This document shows positions 49,823 to 59,379 of a stretch of 64,000 nucleotides of DNA, in pieces (positions within the stretch are counted from its first letter, which is position 1; each line of letters begins with the position of its first letter). Below the pieces are notes generated by a model. That model made no database searches. It saw nothing but the letters and a program-made list of their open reading frames with translations, and was not told the origin of the DNA. This stretch comes from Nonomuraea montanisoli (GTDB taxonomy: Bacteria; Actinomycetota; Actinomycetes; Streptosporangiales; Streptosporangiaceae). The position numbers and the translations under genes were made by a program. The stretch spans positions 1 through 64,000 of the forward strand of contig NZ_JABWGN010000022.1 in NCBI RefSeq assembly GCF_013363975.1, written 5' to 3'.

Positions 49823-51283
49823 TCACAACGCGACGACCCGTACGGACCTGACGGTGGTGTCCACGGCGTCCGGGACGACCATGCCCGCGTCCACCCCCGA
49901 ACGCAGGTACTTCAGCACCTCGTACGTCAGCCGCTCCCCCGGCACCACGGCCGGGACGCCCGGCGGGTACGGCGTGAGCATCTCCGCCGAGATCCGCCCG
50001 GCCGCCTGCTCCACCGGCACCTGCTCGGTCCTGGCGAAGAACGCGTCGCGCGGCGACATGACCTGCTCCATCCGCATCCGGGACGGCGAGGGCAGCCGCA
50101 CCGCGGCCCTCGGCAGCTCGTCCACGTGCTTGACCAGGTCGCGCAGCCCATTGAGCAGCTTCCCGGTCGACTCCTCGTCGTCGGCGTGGGTGAGCTGGGC
50201 GCTGATCCGCAACTGGTCCGACAGGTGCAGGTTGACCTGGTGGTGCTCGCGCATCCAGTCGTGCATGGCGTACCCCGGCGGCAGGTACCCGCTCACGTCG
50301 ATGATCACCTGGAGGGGGTCCATGTCGGCCGCCAGGCCGGAGCCGACGAACTCGTCGCGCCCGTACACGTGCAGGCCGTCGATCTCCTCGACGGCGGCGC
50401 GCACCCGCTCGGCCAGCGCCAGCGTGCGGCCGTACAGGGCGCGGCCGTGCTGCACCATCTGCCGGCGCCAGCCGTCCAGCGCCGCGTACACCAGCACCGA
50501 GGCGCTCGTCGTGGCCAGCAGGTCGGCCCGCGCCTTCAGCACCGCGGGATCGACCAGGTCGCCCTGGAGGTGGAAGACCGAGCTCTGCTCCAGGCCGGAG
50601 CCCATCTTGTGGACCGAGGTGACGCACAGGTCGGCGCCCGCGTCCATGGCCCAGGTCGGCAGGTCGGGGTGGAAGGGGAAGTGGGCGCCCCACGCCTCGT
50701 CCACCACCAGGGGCTTGCCGTGCTCGTGGCACAGCCTGGCCAGGCCCTCCAGGTCGCCGCAGGTGCCGTACGGGGTGGGCGTGGTCACCAGCACGCCCTT
50801 GGCGTCGGGGGCGACGGCCAGGGCCTCGGCGAACGCCTCCACGGACGGCGGGTGGGCCAGGTGCAGGCCGGCGTCCCATTGCGGATCCACCCAGATCGGC
50901 TCGACCCCGGACAGGATCAGGCCGGCCACCATGGACTTGTGCGCGTCACGGCCGAGGATCAGCTTCTCGTGCGGGCCCGCGACGGCCAGCATGGCCGCCT
51001 TGACCGACAGGGAGCTGCCGCAGGTCGAGAAGAACGTGTGCTCGGCGCCCACGGCGTCGGCCATCAGCTCCTGCGCCTTCTCCAGGACACCGCCGGAGGA
51101 GGAGCGGTCGTCCAGGCCGGCGCTCGCGAGCACGTCCGAGCGGAAGACCCCCTCGCCCAGCACCTCGACCACCCGCGGGTCGGCGCCGCGCCCCTGCTTG
51201 TGGCCGGGCGGGCTGAACGGCGTCTGGCCGGTGCGGTGGTAGGCCTCCAGCGCCTCCAGCACGGGCGCGCGCGAATGATCCAT
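49823..51283 (-). CDS. Orn/Lys/Arg-type PLP-dependent decarboxylase or aminotransferase
   Basis: The 486-residue protein belongs to the group I decarboxylases: YHRTGQTPFSPPGHKQGRG at the N-terminus, FFSTCGSSLSVKAAML, VVDEAWGAHFPFHPDLPTW, and the PLP lysine in LCVTSVHKMGSGLEQSSVF. The end has the GERLTYEVLKYLRSGVDAGM pattern. It would decarboxylate arginine, lysine or ornithine to polyamines, but activity is unproved. The ATG at 51283 has GGAGGAG upstream; a longer frame to 51403 is less likely. Confidence 0.85.
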   Translation of the reverse strand: MDHSRAPVLEALEAYHRTGQTPFSPPGHKQGRGADPRVVEVLGEGVFRSDVLASAGLDDRSSSGGVLEKAQELMADAVGAEHTFFSTCGSSLSVKAAMLAVAGPHEKLILGRDAHKSMVAGLILSGVEPIWVDPQWDAGLHLAHPPSVEAFAEALAVAPDAKGVLVTTPTPYGTCGDLEGLARLCHEHGKPLVVDEAWGAHFPFHPDLPTWAMDAGADLCVTSVHKMGSGLEQSSVFHLQGDLVDPAVLKARADLLATTSASVLVYAALDGWRRQMVQHGRALYGRTLALAERVRAAVEEIDGLHVYGRDEFVGSGLAADMDPLQVIIDVSGYLPPGYAMHDWMREHHQVNLHLSDQLRISAQLTHADDEESTGKLLNGLRDLVKHVDELPRAAVRLPSPSRMRMEQVMSPRDAFFARTEQVPVEQAAGRISAEMLTPYPPGVPAVVPGERLTYEVLKYLRSGVDAGMVVPDAVDTTVRSVRVVAL

Positions 51284-51494
51284 GGTCGACGGCTCCTCCA
51301 AGTCTTCCTCGATGCCGGCGCGACGCCCGGTGTCCCCCTCGGCGCCGGGCGTCGCGCCGGCGTTCATGGCCGGACCGCGGAAGCCCTCTTTCCAGCCCGC
51401 CAACGGTCAAACCACACGAGACCCGGACGAACCTCGCGAACCACCGTGTATGGCATTGAGGAGATCATGTCGGCAAACGCTAGGGTGAGATCTT

Positions 51495-53165
51495 GTGCAG
51501 CCGCTCACGCCGGACGATTTACGTCAGATCGGCCCATATCGGCTTGCTGGTGTCCTGGGGCGGGGCGGCCAGGGAACGGTTTACCTGGGCCAGGGGTCGT
51601 CCGGCGAGCAGGTCGCGGTCAAGGTGTTACACGCTGGAGCCGCGGCGGACGAGGACGCACGCCGCCGGTTCCTGCGCGAGGCTGAGGCGGCTCGCCAGGT
51701 TGCCCCGTTCTGTACTGCCCGAGTGCTGGACACGGGCTTGGCGGGCGGCCGGCCGTACATCGTCAGTGAGCACATCCCGGGACCATCGCTCGACCTGCTG
51801 GTCAGGACCGAGGGCCCGCGTTCGGGCAGCGGGCTGGAGCGGCTCGCGGTGGCCACGCTCACCGCGCTGGCGGCCATCCACCGGGCCGGGATAGTCCACC
51901 GTGACTTCAAGCCGCACAATGTGATCATGGGTCCGGAAGGGCCTGTGGTGATCGATTTCGGGATCGCCAGGGTGACCGCCCAGACGGCCACGCACAGTGT
52001 GGTGGGCACCCCCGCCTACATGGCGCCGGAGCAGTTCGGCGAAGCGCCGATCACCCCGGCGGCCGACCTGTTCAGCTGGGCGACCTCCATGGTCTACGCG
52101 GCCACCGGGCAGCAGGCCTTCCGCGGAGACGCCCTTCCCGTGATCATGCACGCCATTCTGACCCGCGAACCCGACCTGTCGTCCGTGCCGCGGGAACTGC
52201 GCCCGGCGCTGACCGCCTGCCTGGCCAAGGACCCCACGGCCCGGCCGAGCGCCGCCGACCTCCTGCGCCGCCTGACCGGCGACGAGCCTCCCGGCTCGGC
52301 GGAGCCGCATGGATCACCTGGACGGGGCGCCCCTCCCCCGCCTCCGCCCGGTGGGGGCGGACGGTCGAAGAAGATCGGTCTGGCTGTCGGCGCCGGAGTG
52401 GTTGCTCTGGTGCTGGCCACGGTGGGCGTACGGGCCATGGTCAAGAACGCGGTCCGGGGAGCGCTGTCGGGCGGCCAGACCTCCGCCTCTCAGCCCGCCT
52501 CCGCCTCTCAGCCCGCCTCCGCCCACTCCCCCCAGCCGATCGCTTCCTCCACACCCCCGCCGGCGCCTTCGCGGACAGCGTCCGAAGAGCCGACCGCGGA
52601 TCCGTTCAACCCCGCGGACCTCGACAAGGAGAGCACGGACCCGACCCCGATCACGGCCGACGCCCTGCTGCCATTGTCCTTCACGAGTGCCGAGGGGGTG
52701 CGTTTCAGCCGTAAGGCGGCCGGGGTGGAGGACTGCCCGAGCCCGTGGCCCGACGCCAGGGTCAAGTCCGCCCTGCGCAAGGCACGCTGCGACAACATGG
52801 CCGTGGGCGCCTATGTCAGCTCGGGCGCTCCCAAGGGGCGCATCATGGTGACCGTCTGGGTCGTTCCGCTGAGGGACTCGGGCAGGGCCGGAACCGCGTA
52901 CTCACGGCTCAAGGACGTCTACGTGCAGGACTGGGGGATCCGGTGTCCCCTGACGGGCCCAGGATCGACCGGCATCTGCTACACGTCGAACTGGTGGAAC
53001 GTACAGCTGTACTCGTGGATCGGGCAGAGCGGCCGATATGTGATCCGCACCCTGGCCGTCTACACGAACCTCACCAGAGACGCCGGCGCGGCCAAGTGGC
53101 TCAGGGACGCCTCGCGCGCGGCGTACAAGGAGTCAGGCCCCATGGTCTACCAGGACGGGCAGTGA
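51495..53165 (+). CDS. Serine/threonine protein kinase with extracytoplasmic domain
   Basis: A 556-residue receptor kinase: GRGGQGTVYLG, VAVKVLHAG, HRDFKPHNVI, IDFGIARVT and YMAPEQFGE in the kinase domain, a proline-rich linker, one membrane helix (IGLAVGAGVVALVLATVGV) and a tail with repeated SASQPA motifs and a Cys-containing external domain. It is organised like the kinase at 35953 but the sensor is unrelated. GTG at 51495 is likely leaderless: TAGGGT at 51481-51486 and TTGAGG at 51456-51461 form a plausible promoter with 19-base spacing. Confidence 0.88.
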   Translation: MQPLTPDDLRQIGPYRLAGVLGRGGQGTVYLGQGSSGEQVAVKVLHAGAAADEDARRRFLREAEAARQVAPFCTARVLDTGLAGGRPYIVSEHIPGPSLDLLVRTEGPRSGSGLERLAVATLTALAAIHRAGIVHRDFKPHNVIMGPEGPVVIDFGIARVTAQTATHSVVGTPAYMAPEQFGEAPITPAADLFSWATSMVYAATGQQAFRGDALPVIMHAILTREPDLSSVPRELRPALTACLAKDPTARPSAADLLRRLTGDEPPGSAEPHGSPGRGAPPPPPPGGGGRSKKIGLAVGAGVVALVLATVGVRAMVKNAVRGALSGGQTSASQPASASQPASAHSPQPIASSTPPPAPSRTASEEPTADPFNPADLDKESTDPTPITADALLPLSFTSAEGVRFSRKAAGVEDCPSPWPDARVKSALRKARCDNMAVGAYVSSGAPKGRIMVTVWVVPLRDSGRAGTAYSRLKDVYVQDWGIRCPLTGPGSTGICYTSNWWNVQLYSWIGQSGRYVIRTLAVYTNLTRDAGAAKWLRDASRAAYKESGPMVYQDGQ

Positions 53166-53244
53166 GGACCGCCGAGAGATGGCTCCCCTGAGCCCGCAGC
53201 CGGTGACTGCTCGGAAGCGGTGAAGGATCGGCGGCGGCAGCGGG

Positions 53245-53856
53245 TCAGAGGCGGTCGAGGATGCGCCTCAGCTGCTCGATCTCGTCCCGCTGCGACGTCT
53301 CGATGCTCTGGGCGAGCCCCTTGGCGTCGGCGCTCTCGCCCTCCAGCCGCTCCTTCTGGGCCATCGTGACCGCCCCTTCGTGGTGGGCGATCATCAGCCG
53401 GGCGAACTGCTTGTCGAAGATGTCACCGCTGACCGCTTCGAGATCCTCCAGGTCGTCGGCGGACAGCATGCCGGGCATGCCGTGCCGCAGGTGCCCGCGG
53501 GTGGACTCGGGCATCCCCCACGCCCGGAGCCAGGCCCGCAGGGCGGCGATCTCCGGCTCCTGAGCGGCCCTGATGCGCTCGGCCAGCTTCTTCACCTCGG
53601 GGTCCTCGGCGCGCGCGGCGGCCAGGCCGGCCATCCGGACGGCCTGGAGGTGATGCGGGATCATCATCCGCGCGAACATGACGTCGGCGTCGTTGTGCTC
53701 CTTCGAGGGCTGGGCGTCGGTCTGCCGCGCGGCGGGGGCCTCGGCGGTCGAGCCGCCGGCCGGGGCCTGGCCGCCGCTCCCCCCGCAGGCCGTGAGCAGG
53801 CCGAGGGCTCCGATGGCGGCGATCACGATGCGGGCGGTCGTGCGGTGCGCGAGCAT
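53245..53856 (-). CDS. DUF305 lipoprotein
   Basis: A 203-residue exported protein with signal peptide and lipobox IGALGLLTACGG (Cys about residue 23), then the DUF305 core FARMMIPHHLQAVRMAGLAA and DKQFARLMIAHHEGAVTMAQ, each with paired HH residues. DUF305 forms a ferritin-like bundle that may bind metal ions, notably copper; the copper operon lies 2 kb away. ATG at 53856 starts it. Confidence 0.88.
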   Translation of the reverse strand: MLAHRTTARIVIAAIGALGLLTACGGSGGQAPAGGSTAEAPAARQTDAQPSKEHNDADVMFARMMIPHHLQAVRMAGLAAARAEDPEVKKLAERIRAAQEPEIAALRAWLRAWGMPESTRGHLRHGMPGMLSADDLEDLEAVSGDIFDKQFARLMIAHHEGAVTMAQKERLEGESADAKGLAQSIETSQRDEIEQLRRILDRL

Positions 53857-54039
53857 GACTGATGTGACTCCTGGTGACGGTACGTGCGTTGACCGTAATC
53901 GTGGATTCGGCGGACCCGCGCGTGCGGCACCGACACGCGGGCCGCTGCGGCCGGCTCCCGACCCGGCCGCCGGCGGGCCCGCCCGCGTATCTCCCATCGG
54001 CGCCGGCACCGTGGCGGCGCCCGGGCAGGAGGCACGCGC

Positions 54040-55710
54040 ATGACCGCACGGCGCAGGATCGTTCGCCCCCGGGCAGGACGGATCGCGGCTGTCGCCGCCG
54101 TCCTCGTCGTGTCCGCGTACGGGGTGCCGGCGGTGGTGCTGGCCGGCGAGGTGCCGCCGCGCACGACGGCCGCGGGCGTGGACATCGGCGGGCTCTCGCC
54201 GGCCGGGGCGCGGGCCCGCCTGGCGGAGGCGTTCGCCCGGCCCGGCCGGATGGCACTGGCCGCGCCGGGCAGGACCGTCACCGTGGCGCCCGCCGACCTG
54301 GGCCTCGCGCTCGACGCCACGGCCACGGTCGCGGCCGCCATGGACGGCGTGAGCACGCCCGCCGGAGTCGCCCGCGGCCTGTTCGGCGGCCGCGCGCTGC
54401 CCCCGCGGGTCCGGGTGGACGAGCGGCTGCTGGCGCGGAAGGTCGCCGCGCTGGCCCGGGCCGTGGACCGCGCGCCCCGGGAGGGCGGCGTCCGCTACGT
54501 GGGGCTGGAGCCGCGGCCGGTGCTGCCCGAGGCGGGACGCGCCCTCGACCGGGCCGCCGCGGCGCGGGCCATCCGCGACGCCTTCCTCGCCCGCCGGTCG
54601 AGGGTCACGCTGCCGGTCCGCGCGCTCGCCCCGTCGGTGACGGCGGAGAGGGCGCGCGCCGCCGCCGGCTCCGCCGCCCGCGCGGCGGTGGCGGCGCCGC
54701 TGACGCTGACGGCGGGCGGGCGGCGGGCCACCCTGTCGCGGTCGCGGCTGGCGGCCCACCTGCGGTTCGTGGCGGACGGGCGGGGCGGGCTGCGGCCGTC
54801 GTTCGACGCGCGGGAGGTCGCCGCCGAGCTGCGGGAGACGCTGGTCCCGGCCGCCGAGCGCCCCGAGGACGCCGCGTTCAGGATCGCCAAGGGTCGCCCG
54901 GCGGTCGTGCCGGGCCGGGCGGGCAGCGGCCTCGCCCCCACGGCGGTGAGCGCCGCGGTGTCGGCCGCCCTCGCGTCGGGGACCCGCACGGCCGCAGTCG
55001 CCCTCACCCGGGTCGAGCCCGCCCTGACCACCGAGCGGGCGCGCGCGCTGGGCGTCAGGGAGAAGGTCGGCTCCTTCACCACGCGGCACCCGTGCTGCGC
55101 GCCCCGCGTCACGAACATCCACCGCATCGCCGACCTGGTGGACGGCCATGTGGTCCGGCCGGGCGCGACGTTCTCGCTGAACGGGCTCGTGGGCAGGCGC
55201 GACCGCGAGCGCGGCTTCGTGGCGGCGCCCATGATCCTGGACGGCCGGTTCGTCGACGACGTGGGCGGGGGCGTGTCGCAGTTCGCGACCACGATGTTCA
55301 ACGCGGTGTTCTTCGGCGGGTTCGAGGACGTGCGGCACACGCCGCACCAGTTCTTCATCTCCCGGTATCCGGCGGGCCGCGAGTCCACGGTGTCGTTCCC
55401 GCAGCCGGACTTCCGCTGGCGCAACGACTCGCCGTACGGGGTGCTGATCAGGACCTCGTACACGAACACGTCCGTCACGGTCGAGCTCTGGAGCACCAAG
55501 CGGTACGACGTCGAGTCCCGCAGCTCCGCCCGCTACGCGGTCAAGGACTTCCCCGCCCTCACGGACTCCGGGCCGGACTGCCTGCCGATGGGCGGGGCGC
55601 CGGGCTTCGCGATCGACGTGTGGCGGATCTTCCGGAAGGACGGCCAGGTGGTGCGCAAGCAGAAGTTCCACACCGTGTACGCCCCCGAGCCGCGTCTCAC
55701 CTGCACCTGA
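54040..55710 (+). CDS. VanW family protein
   Basis: A 556-residue protein with an N-terminal signal anchor (IAAVAAVLVVSAYGVPAVVLAG), two peptidoglycan-binding-4-like repeats (VPPRTTAAGVDIGGLSPAGA and the second half), and the C-terminal VanW domain: GSFTTRHPCCAPRVTNIHRI, VVRPGATFSLNGLVG, ILDGRFVDDVGGGVSQFATT and RWRNDSPYGVLIRTSYTNTS. VanW proteins are linked to cell-wall remodelling and glycopeptide operons, but their activity is unknown. It would sit outside the membrane. Confidence 0.9.
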   Translation: MTARRRIVRPRAGRIAAVAAVLVVSAYGVPAVVLAGEVPPRTTAAGVDIGGLSPAGARARLAEAFARPGRMALAAPGRTVTVAPADLGLALDATATVAAAMDGVSTPAGVARGLFGGRALPPRVRVDERLLARKVAALARAVDRAPREGGVRYVGLEPRPVLPEAGRALDRAAAARAIRDAFLARRSRVTLPVRALAPSVTAERARAAAGSAARAAVAAPLTLTAGGRRATLSRSRLAAHLRFVADGRGGLRPSFDAREVAAELRETLVPAAERPEDAAFRIAKGRPAVVPGRAGSGLAPTAVSAAVSAALASGTRTAAVALTRVEPALTTERARALGVREKVGSFTTRHPCCAPRVTNIHRIADLVDGHVVRPGATFSLNGLVGRRDRERGFVAAPMILDGRFVDDVGGGVSQFATTMFNAVFFGGFEDVRHTPHQFFISRYPAGRESTVSFPQPDFRWRNDSPYGVLIRTSYTNTSVTVELWSTKRYDVESRSSARYAVKDFPALTDSGPDCLPMGGAPGFAIDVWRIFRKDGQVVRKQKFHTVYAPEPRLTCT

Positions 55711-55725
55711 GCGGGAGACGAAAGA

Positions 55726-55766
55726 GCCGAGGCGGCCGGGACCCTCTCGTCACCGGCCGCCTCGGC
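55726..55766. terminator. Strong bidirectional hairpin between vanW and copA
   Basis: GCCGAGGCGGCCGG (55726-55739) and CCGGCCGCCTCGGC (55753-55766) make a perfect 14-base stem around a 13-base loop. It lies between the convergent vanW and copA genes, so it can end transcription from both sides. Confidence 0.75.
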
Positions 55767-55790
55767 CGCTCTCGGGCTGCCGCGCGCGGA

Positions 55791-58064
55791 TCACTTGAAC
55801 CCGCGCAGCCGCAGGCTGTTGCTGACCACGAAGACGCTGGAGAACGCCATCGCGGCGCCGGCGATCATGGGGTTGAGCAACCCCATGGCGGCCAGCGGCA
55901 GGGCGGCCACGTTGTAGGCGAACGCCCAGAACAGGTTCCCCTTGATCGTACGCAACGTCCGGCGCGACAGCCGGATCGCGTCGGCCGCCACGCGGAGGTC
56001 GCCCCGCACCAGCGTCAGGTCGGACGCCTCGATGGCCACGTCGGTGCCGGTGCCCATGGCCAGGCCCAGGTCGGCCTGGGCGAGCGCGGCGGCGTCGTTG
56101 ACCCCGTCGCCGACCATGGCCACCGACCTGCCCTCGGACTGGAGCCGCTTGACCACGTCCACCTTGTCCTGGGGCAGCACCTCGGCGATCACCTCGTCGA
56201 TGCCGACCTCGGCGGCCACGCTCCGCGCGACGGCCTCGTTGTCGCCGGTGAGCAGCACGGGGGTCAGGCCGAGCGCGCGCAGCCGCCGGATCGCCTCGGC
56301 CGAGGTGGGCTTGACCACGTCGGCCACGACCAGCACGGCGCGGGCCTTGCCGTCCCAGCCGACGGCGACGGCCGTGCGGCCCGCCTCCTGCGCCTTCTCC
56401 AGCGCCCGCTCCAGGTCGGCGGGCAGGTGCTGGGACCACTCGGCCAGCAGCCGGGGCCGGCCGACGAGCACCGCGTGCCCGTCCACGACGCCCTGCACGC
56501 CGAGCCCCTCGACGTTGGCGAAGTCCTCGGGCGTGGGCAGCTCACCGGCCCGCTCGACGGCGCCGCGGGCGACGGCCCGGGCGATGGGGTGCTCGGAGGC
56601 GTTCTCCAGCGCCCCGGCCAGGCGCAGCACCTCGACGGGGTCCTCGCCGTCGGCCACGTGCGTCTCGACCAGCGTCATGCGGCCCTCGGTGACGGTGCCG
56701 GTCTTGTCCAGCACGACGGTGTCCACCCGGCGGGTCGACTCCAGCACCTCCGGCCCCTTGATGAGGATGCCGAGCTGGGCGCCGCGGCCCGTGCCGACCA
56801 GCAGCGCGGTGGGCGTGGCCAGGCCGAGCGCGCAGGGGCAGGCGATGATGAGCACGGCCACCGCGGCGGTGAAGGCCGCCGCCGGGCCCGCGCCCGCGCC
56901 GAGCCAGAAGCCGAGCGTGCCCAGCGACAGCGCGATCACGATGGGCACGAACACGCCCGAGATCCGGTCGGCCAGCCGCTGCACCTGCGCCTTGCCGGTC
57001 TGCGCCTCCTCCACGAGCCTGGCCATCTGGGCGAGCTGCGTGTCGGAGCCGACGCGGGTGGCGCGCACGACCAGCCGGCCGCCCGCGTTGACGGTGGCGC
57101 CGGTGACCGCGTCGCCCGGCCGCACCTCGACGGGCACGGACTCGCCGGTCAGCATCGACGCGTCGACCGCGGACGTGCCCTCCTCGACCACGCCGTCCGT
57201 GGCGATCTTCTCGCCCGGCCGGACGACGAACCGGTCGCCGACGGCGAGGCGGGAGATCGGCACGCGGACCTCGGCGCCGTCACGCAGGACGGCGACGTCC
57301 TTGGCGCCCAGCTCCATCAGCGCCCGCAGGGCCGCGCCCGCCCGCCGCTTGGAGCGGGCCTCGAAGTAGCGTCCGGCCAGGATGAACGCGGTCACCCCGG
57401 CGGCGGCCTCCAGGTAGATGTTGCCCGAGCCGTCGGTGCGGGCGATCGTCAGCTCGAACGGGTGCGTCATGCCGGGCATGCCGGCCGTGCCGAGGAACAG
57501 CGCCCACAGCGACCACCCGAGCGCGGCGATCGTGCCGAGCGACACCAGCGTGTCCATGGTCGCCGCGCCGTGGCGCAGGTTGGTCCAGGCGGCCTTGTGG
57601 AAGGGCCATCCGGCGTAGACCACGACCGGCGCGGCCAGCGTGAGCGACAGCCACTGCCAGTACGTGAACTGCAGCGCCGGCACCATCGCCATCGCGATCA
57701 CCGGGACGCTCAGCACCACGGCCGTGATCAGCCGGGAGCGCAGCGGCCCCAGCTCGTCCGGGCCCTCGCCGCGCTCGCCGCGCCCGGCGCCGGGCTCCTC
57801 CTCGGGGGCGGGCGGCTCGGGCAGGGCGGCGCTGTAGCCGGCCTTCTCGACCTCGGTGACCAGCACCTTCGGGTCGAGCCCCTCGGGGAAGATGACCTTG
57901 GCCTTCTCCGTGGCGTAGTTGACGGTCGCCGTGACGCCGTCCAGCTTGTTCAGCTTGCGCTCGATGCGGTTGGCGCAGGACGCGCAGGTCATGCCGCCGA
58001 TCGCCAGCTCGACCGCGCCGTGCGGCCTCTCCCCGGTGACGGGGGTCTCCGTGATGGGGGACAT
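55791..58064 (-). CDS. copA: Copper-translocating P1B-type ATPase
   Basis: The 757-residue pump has an N-terminal heavy-metal-associated domain with GMTCASCANRIERKL, eight membrane helices, TGES in MLTGESVPVEV, the ion site CPC in IIACPCALGLATP, phosphorylated Asp in VLDKTGTVTEG, SEHPIARAV, and VAMVGDGVNDAAALAQADLG. CPC plus YN (FAYNVAALPLAAMGL) and MxxSS (AMAFSSVF) point to Cu+ export. The ATG at 58064 (or 58067) starts it. It is the last gene of the csoR-copZ-exported protein-copA unit. Confidence 0.93.
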   Translation of the reverse strand: MSPITETPVTGERPHGAVELAIGGMTCASCANRIERKLNKLDGVTATVNYATEKAKVIFPEGLDPKVLVTEVEKAGYSAALPEPPAPEEEPGAGRGERGEGPDELGPLRSRLITAVVLSVPVIAMAMVPALQFTYWQWLSLTLAAPVVVYAGWPFHKAAWTNLRHGAATMDTLVSLGTIAALGWSLWALFLGTAGMPGMTHPFELTIARTDGSGNIYLEAAAGVTAFILAGRYFEARSKRRAGAALRALMELGAKDVAVLRDGAEVRVPISRLAVGDRFVVRPGEKIATDGVVEEGTSAVDASMLTGESVPVEVRPGDAVTGATVNAGGRLVVRATRVGSDTQLAQMARLVEEAQTGKAQVQRLADRISGVFVPIVIALSLGTLGFWLGAGAGPAAAFTAAVAVLIIACPCALGLATPTALLVGTGRGAQLGILIKGPEVLESTRRVDTVVLDKTGTVTEGRMTLVETHVADGEDPVEVLRLAGALENASEHPIARAVARGAVERAGELPTPEDFANVEGLGVQGVVDGHAVLVGRPRLLAEWSQHLPADLERALEKAQEAGRTAVAVGWDGKARAVLVVADVVKPTSAEAIRRLRALGLTPVLLTGDNEAVARSVAAEVGIDEVIAEVLPQDKVDVVKRLQSEGRSVAMVGDGVNDAAALAQADLGLAMGTGTDVAIEASDLTLVRGDLRVAADAIRLSRRTLRTIKGNLFWAFAYNVAALPLAAMGLLNPMIAGAAMAFSSVFVVSNSLRLRGFK

Positions 58065-58091
58065 CACCTCTCCTTTCGTCGCGTCCCGCGA

Positions 58092-59117
58092 TCAGTGGGC
58101 GTGCGCGCCCTGATCGTCGTGGTCGGCCGGGCCGGCGCTCGGCGTGCCGGCGGGCGTGCCGCTCGGCTCGGGCGTCGCGCCGGTCGAGCCGGCGTGGACG
58201 GTGAAGGCGGCGGTGCGGACCTTCCCCTCGTGCTGGAAGTCCAGGAAGAGGCGGTAGTCGCCGCCGCTCGGCGCCTGCGCGTAGAAGACGATCTCGGGAC
58301 CGGCCTTCGTGACGCCGTCGCCGGGCGTGCCGTCGGGGTGGACGTGCAGGTATGCCAGGTCGCCGCCGCGCAGGGCGACGAGGTGCCCGTACGCTCCAAG
58401 ATACGGCTGCAGGTCGGTGACCGGCTCACCGCCCTTGCTGACCTTGAGCGCCAGGCGGCTCGACCGGCCGGGGACGAGGTCGCCGGCCAGCTCGACCGTG
58501 TAGCCGTCCACACTGGCCGTGCGGGCGGCCGCGGGCAGCGGGCGGGGGGTGTAGCCGCCGGCGACGAACACGTCGGCCCCGAGCGTCAGCGCGGGCCCGC
58601 CGGTCGGCGCGAAGTCGGCGAAGGCGCGGTAGGGGCCGGCCTCGGGCAGGGTCAGCTTGACGGTCCAGACGCCGTCGGCGGACATCTCCGGGTGGACGTG
58701 CTGGAACGTCGTCAGGTCGCGCGAGGTGACGATGAGGTGGAGCCGCTTGTCGTGGCGGGTCTGGAAGTCCGTGACGTTGCCCCCGCCGGGGCCGGTCACG
58801 GCGAAGCGGAAGTCTGCGGGCTGACCGGGCTTGATCTCGCCGGTGAGCGGGACGAGGGTGTAACCGTTCTCTGACACTTGAAGCCCCCCGGGGGTATCTT
58901 CGGAGCCTGCCTGTGCCGCGTCGCCGTGGCCCTGGGCGTCCTGCTGACCATGGTCGGCCTGCTCGCCGTGCGCGCCGGCGGCCGCGTGGGCGGCGGGGGA
59001 CTTCGCCCCCGCCGTCACCGCGCCGGCGTCGCCCAGCGCGTTGCCCGCGCCGAGCGCGCCGCCGAACACCACGGCCAGCCCCAGGGCGTAGAGCCCGAGC
59101 CTGCCTGCCGTGTTCAC
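58092..59117 (-). CDS. His-rich exported protein in the copper operon
   Basis: This 341-residue protein starts with a signal anchor (GLYALGLAVVFGGALGAG), then a His/Gln-rich tract (HGEQADHGQQDAQGHGDAAQ), two immunoglobulin-like domains with TRHDKRLHLIVTSRDLTTFQHVHPEM and LVALRGGDLAYLHVHPDGTPG (HVHP pairs), and a His-rich tail DHDDQGAHAH. The HVHP motif and operon place imply copper binding outside the cell. Its ATG overlaps the copZ stop (ATGA 59114-59117). I know no established function for the family. Confidence 0.8.
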   Translation of the reverse strand: MNTAGRLGLYALGLAVVFGGALGAGNALGDAGAVTAGAKSPAAHAAAGAHGEQADHGQQDAQGHGDAAQAGSEDTPGGLQVSENGYTLVPLTGEIKPGQPADFRFAVTGPGGGNVTDFQTRHDKRLHLIVTSRDLTTFQHVHPEMSADGVWTVKLTLPEAGPYRAFADFAPTGGPALTLGADVFVAGGYTPRPLPAAARTASVDGYTVELAGDLVPGRSSRLALKVSKGGEPVTDLQPYLGAYGHLVALRGGDLAYLHVHPDGTPGDGVTKAGPEIVFYAQAPSGGDYRLFLDFQHEGKVRTAAFTVHAGSTGATPEPSGTPAGTPSAGPADHDDQGAHAH

Positions 59118-59329
59118 GACGCGCCCGCCACGCTGTAACCGGCCTCCTCGACGGCGGCCACGATCGCGGCCTGCTCGACCGGCTGCTCGCTGGCCACGGT
59201 CAGCAGGCCGCTCTGCAGGTCGACCTCGACGCCGGTGACGCCCGGCACCTCGCCGACCTCCTCCTTCACGGAGCTGACGCAGTGGCCGCAGGTCATGCCC
59301 TTGACGGTGTAGGTAGCGGTGGTGGCCAT
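59114..59329 (-). CDS. copZ: CopZ-like copper chaperone
   Basis: A 71-residue heavy-metal-associated protein: YTVKGMTCGHCVSSVKEEVG carries the GMTCxxC copper site, and the end VAAVEEAGYSVAGAS completes the ferredoxin-like fold. It would carry Cu+ to CopA or to CsoR. The ATG at 59329 is used; the longer frame to 59383 crosses the csoR stop. Confidence 0.92.
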   Translation of the reverse strand: MATTATYTVKGMTCGHCVSSVKEEVGEVPGVTGVEVDLQSGLLTVASEQPVEQAAIVAAVEEAGYSVAGAS

Positions 59330-59379
59330 ACCGATCACTCCTCGAAACAGCGGTAACGGAACGAAACTCAACGGTCGGG

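Noticed and set aside
53874..58874. A 1666-codon open frame on the plus strand
   Set aside because: It covers the VanW gene in another frame and the antisense strand of copA. Its composition is Arg/Gly/Ala-rich without domains, a common artefact of GC-rich DNA.
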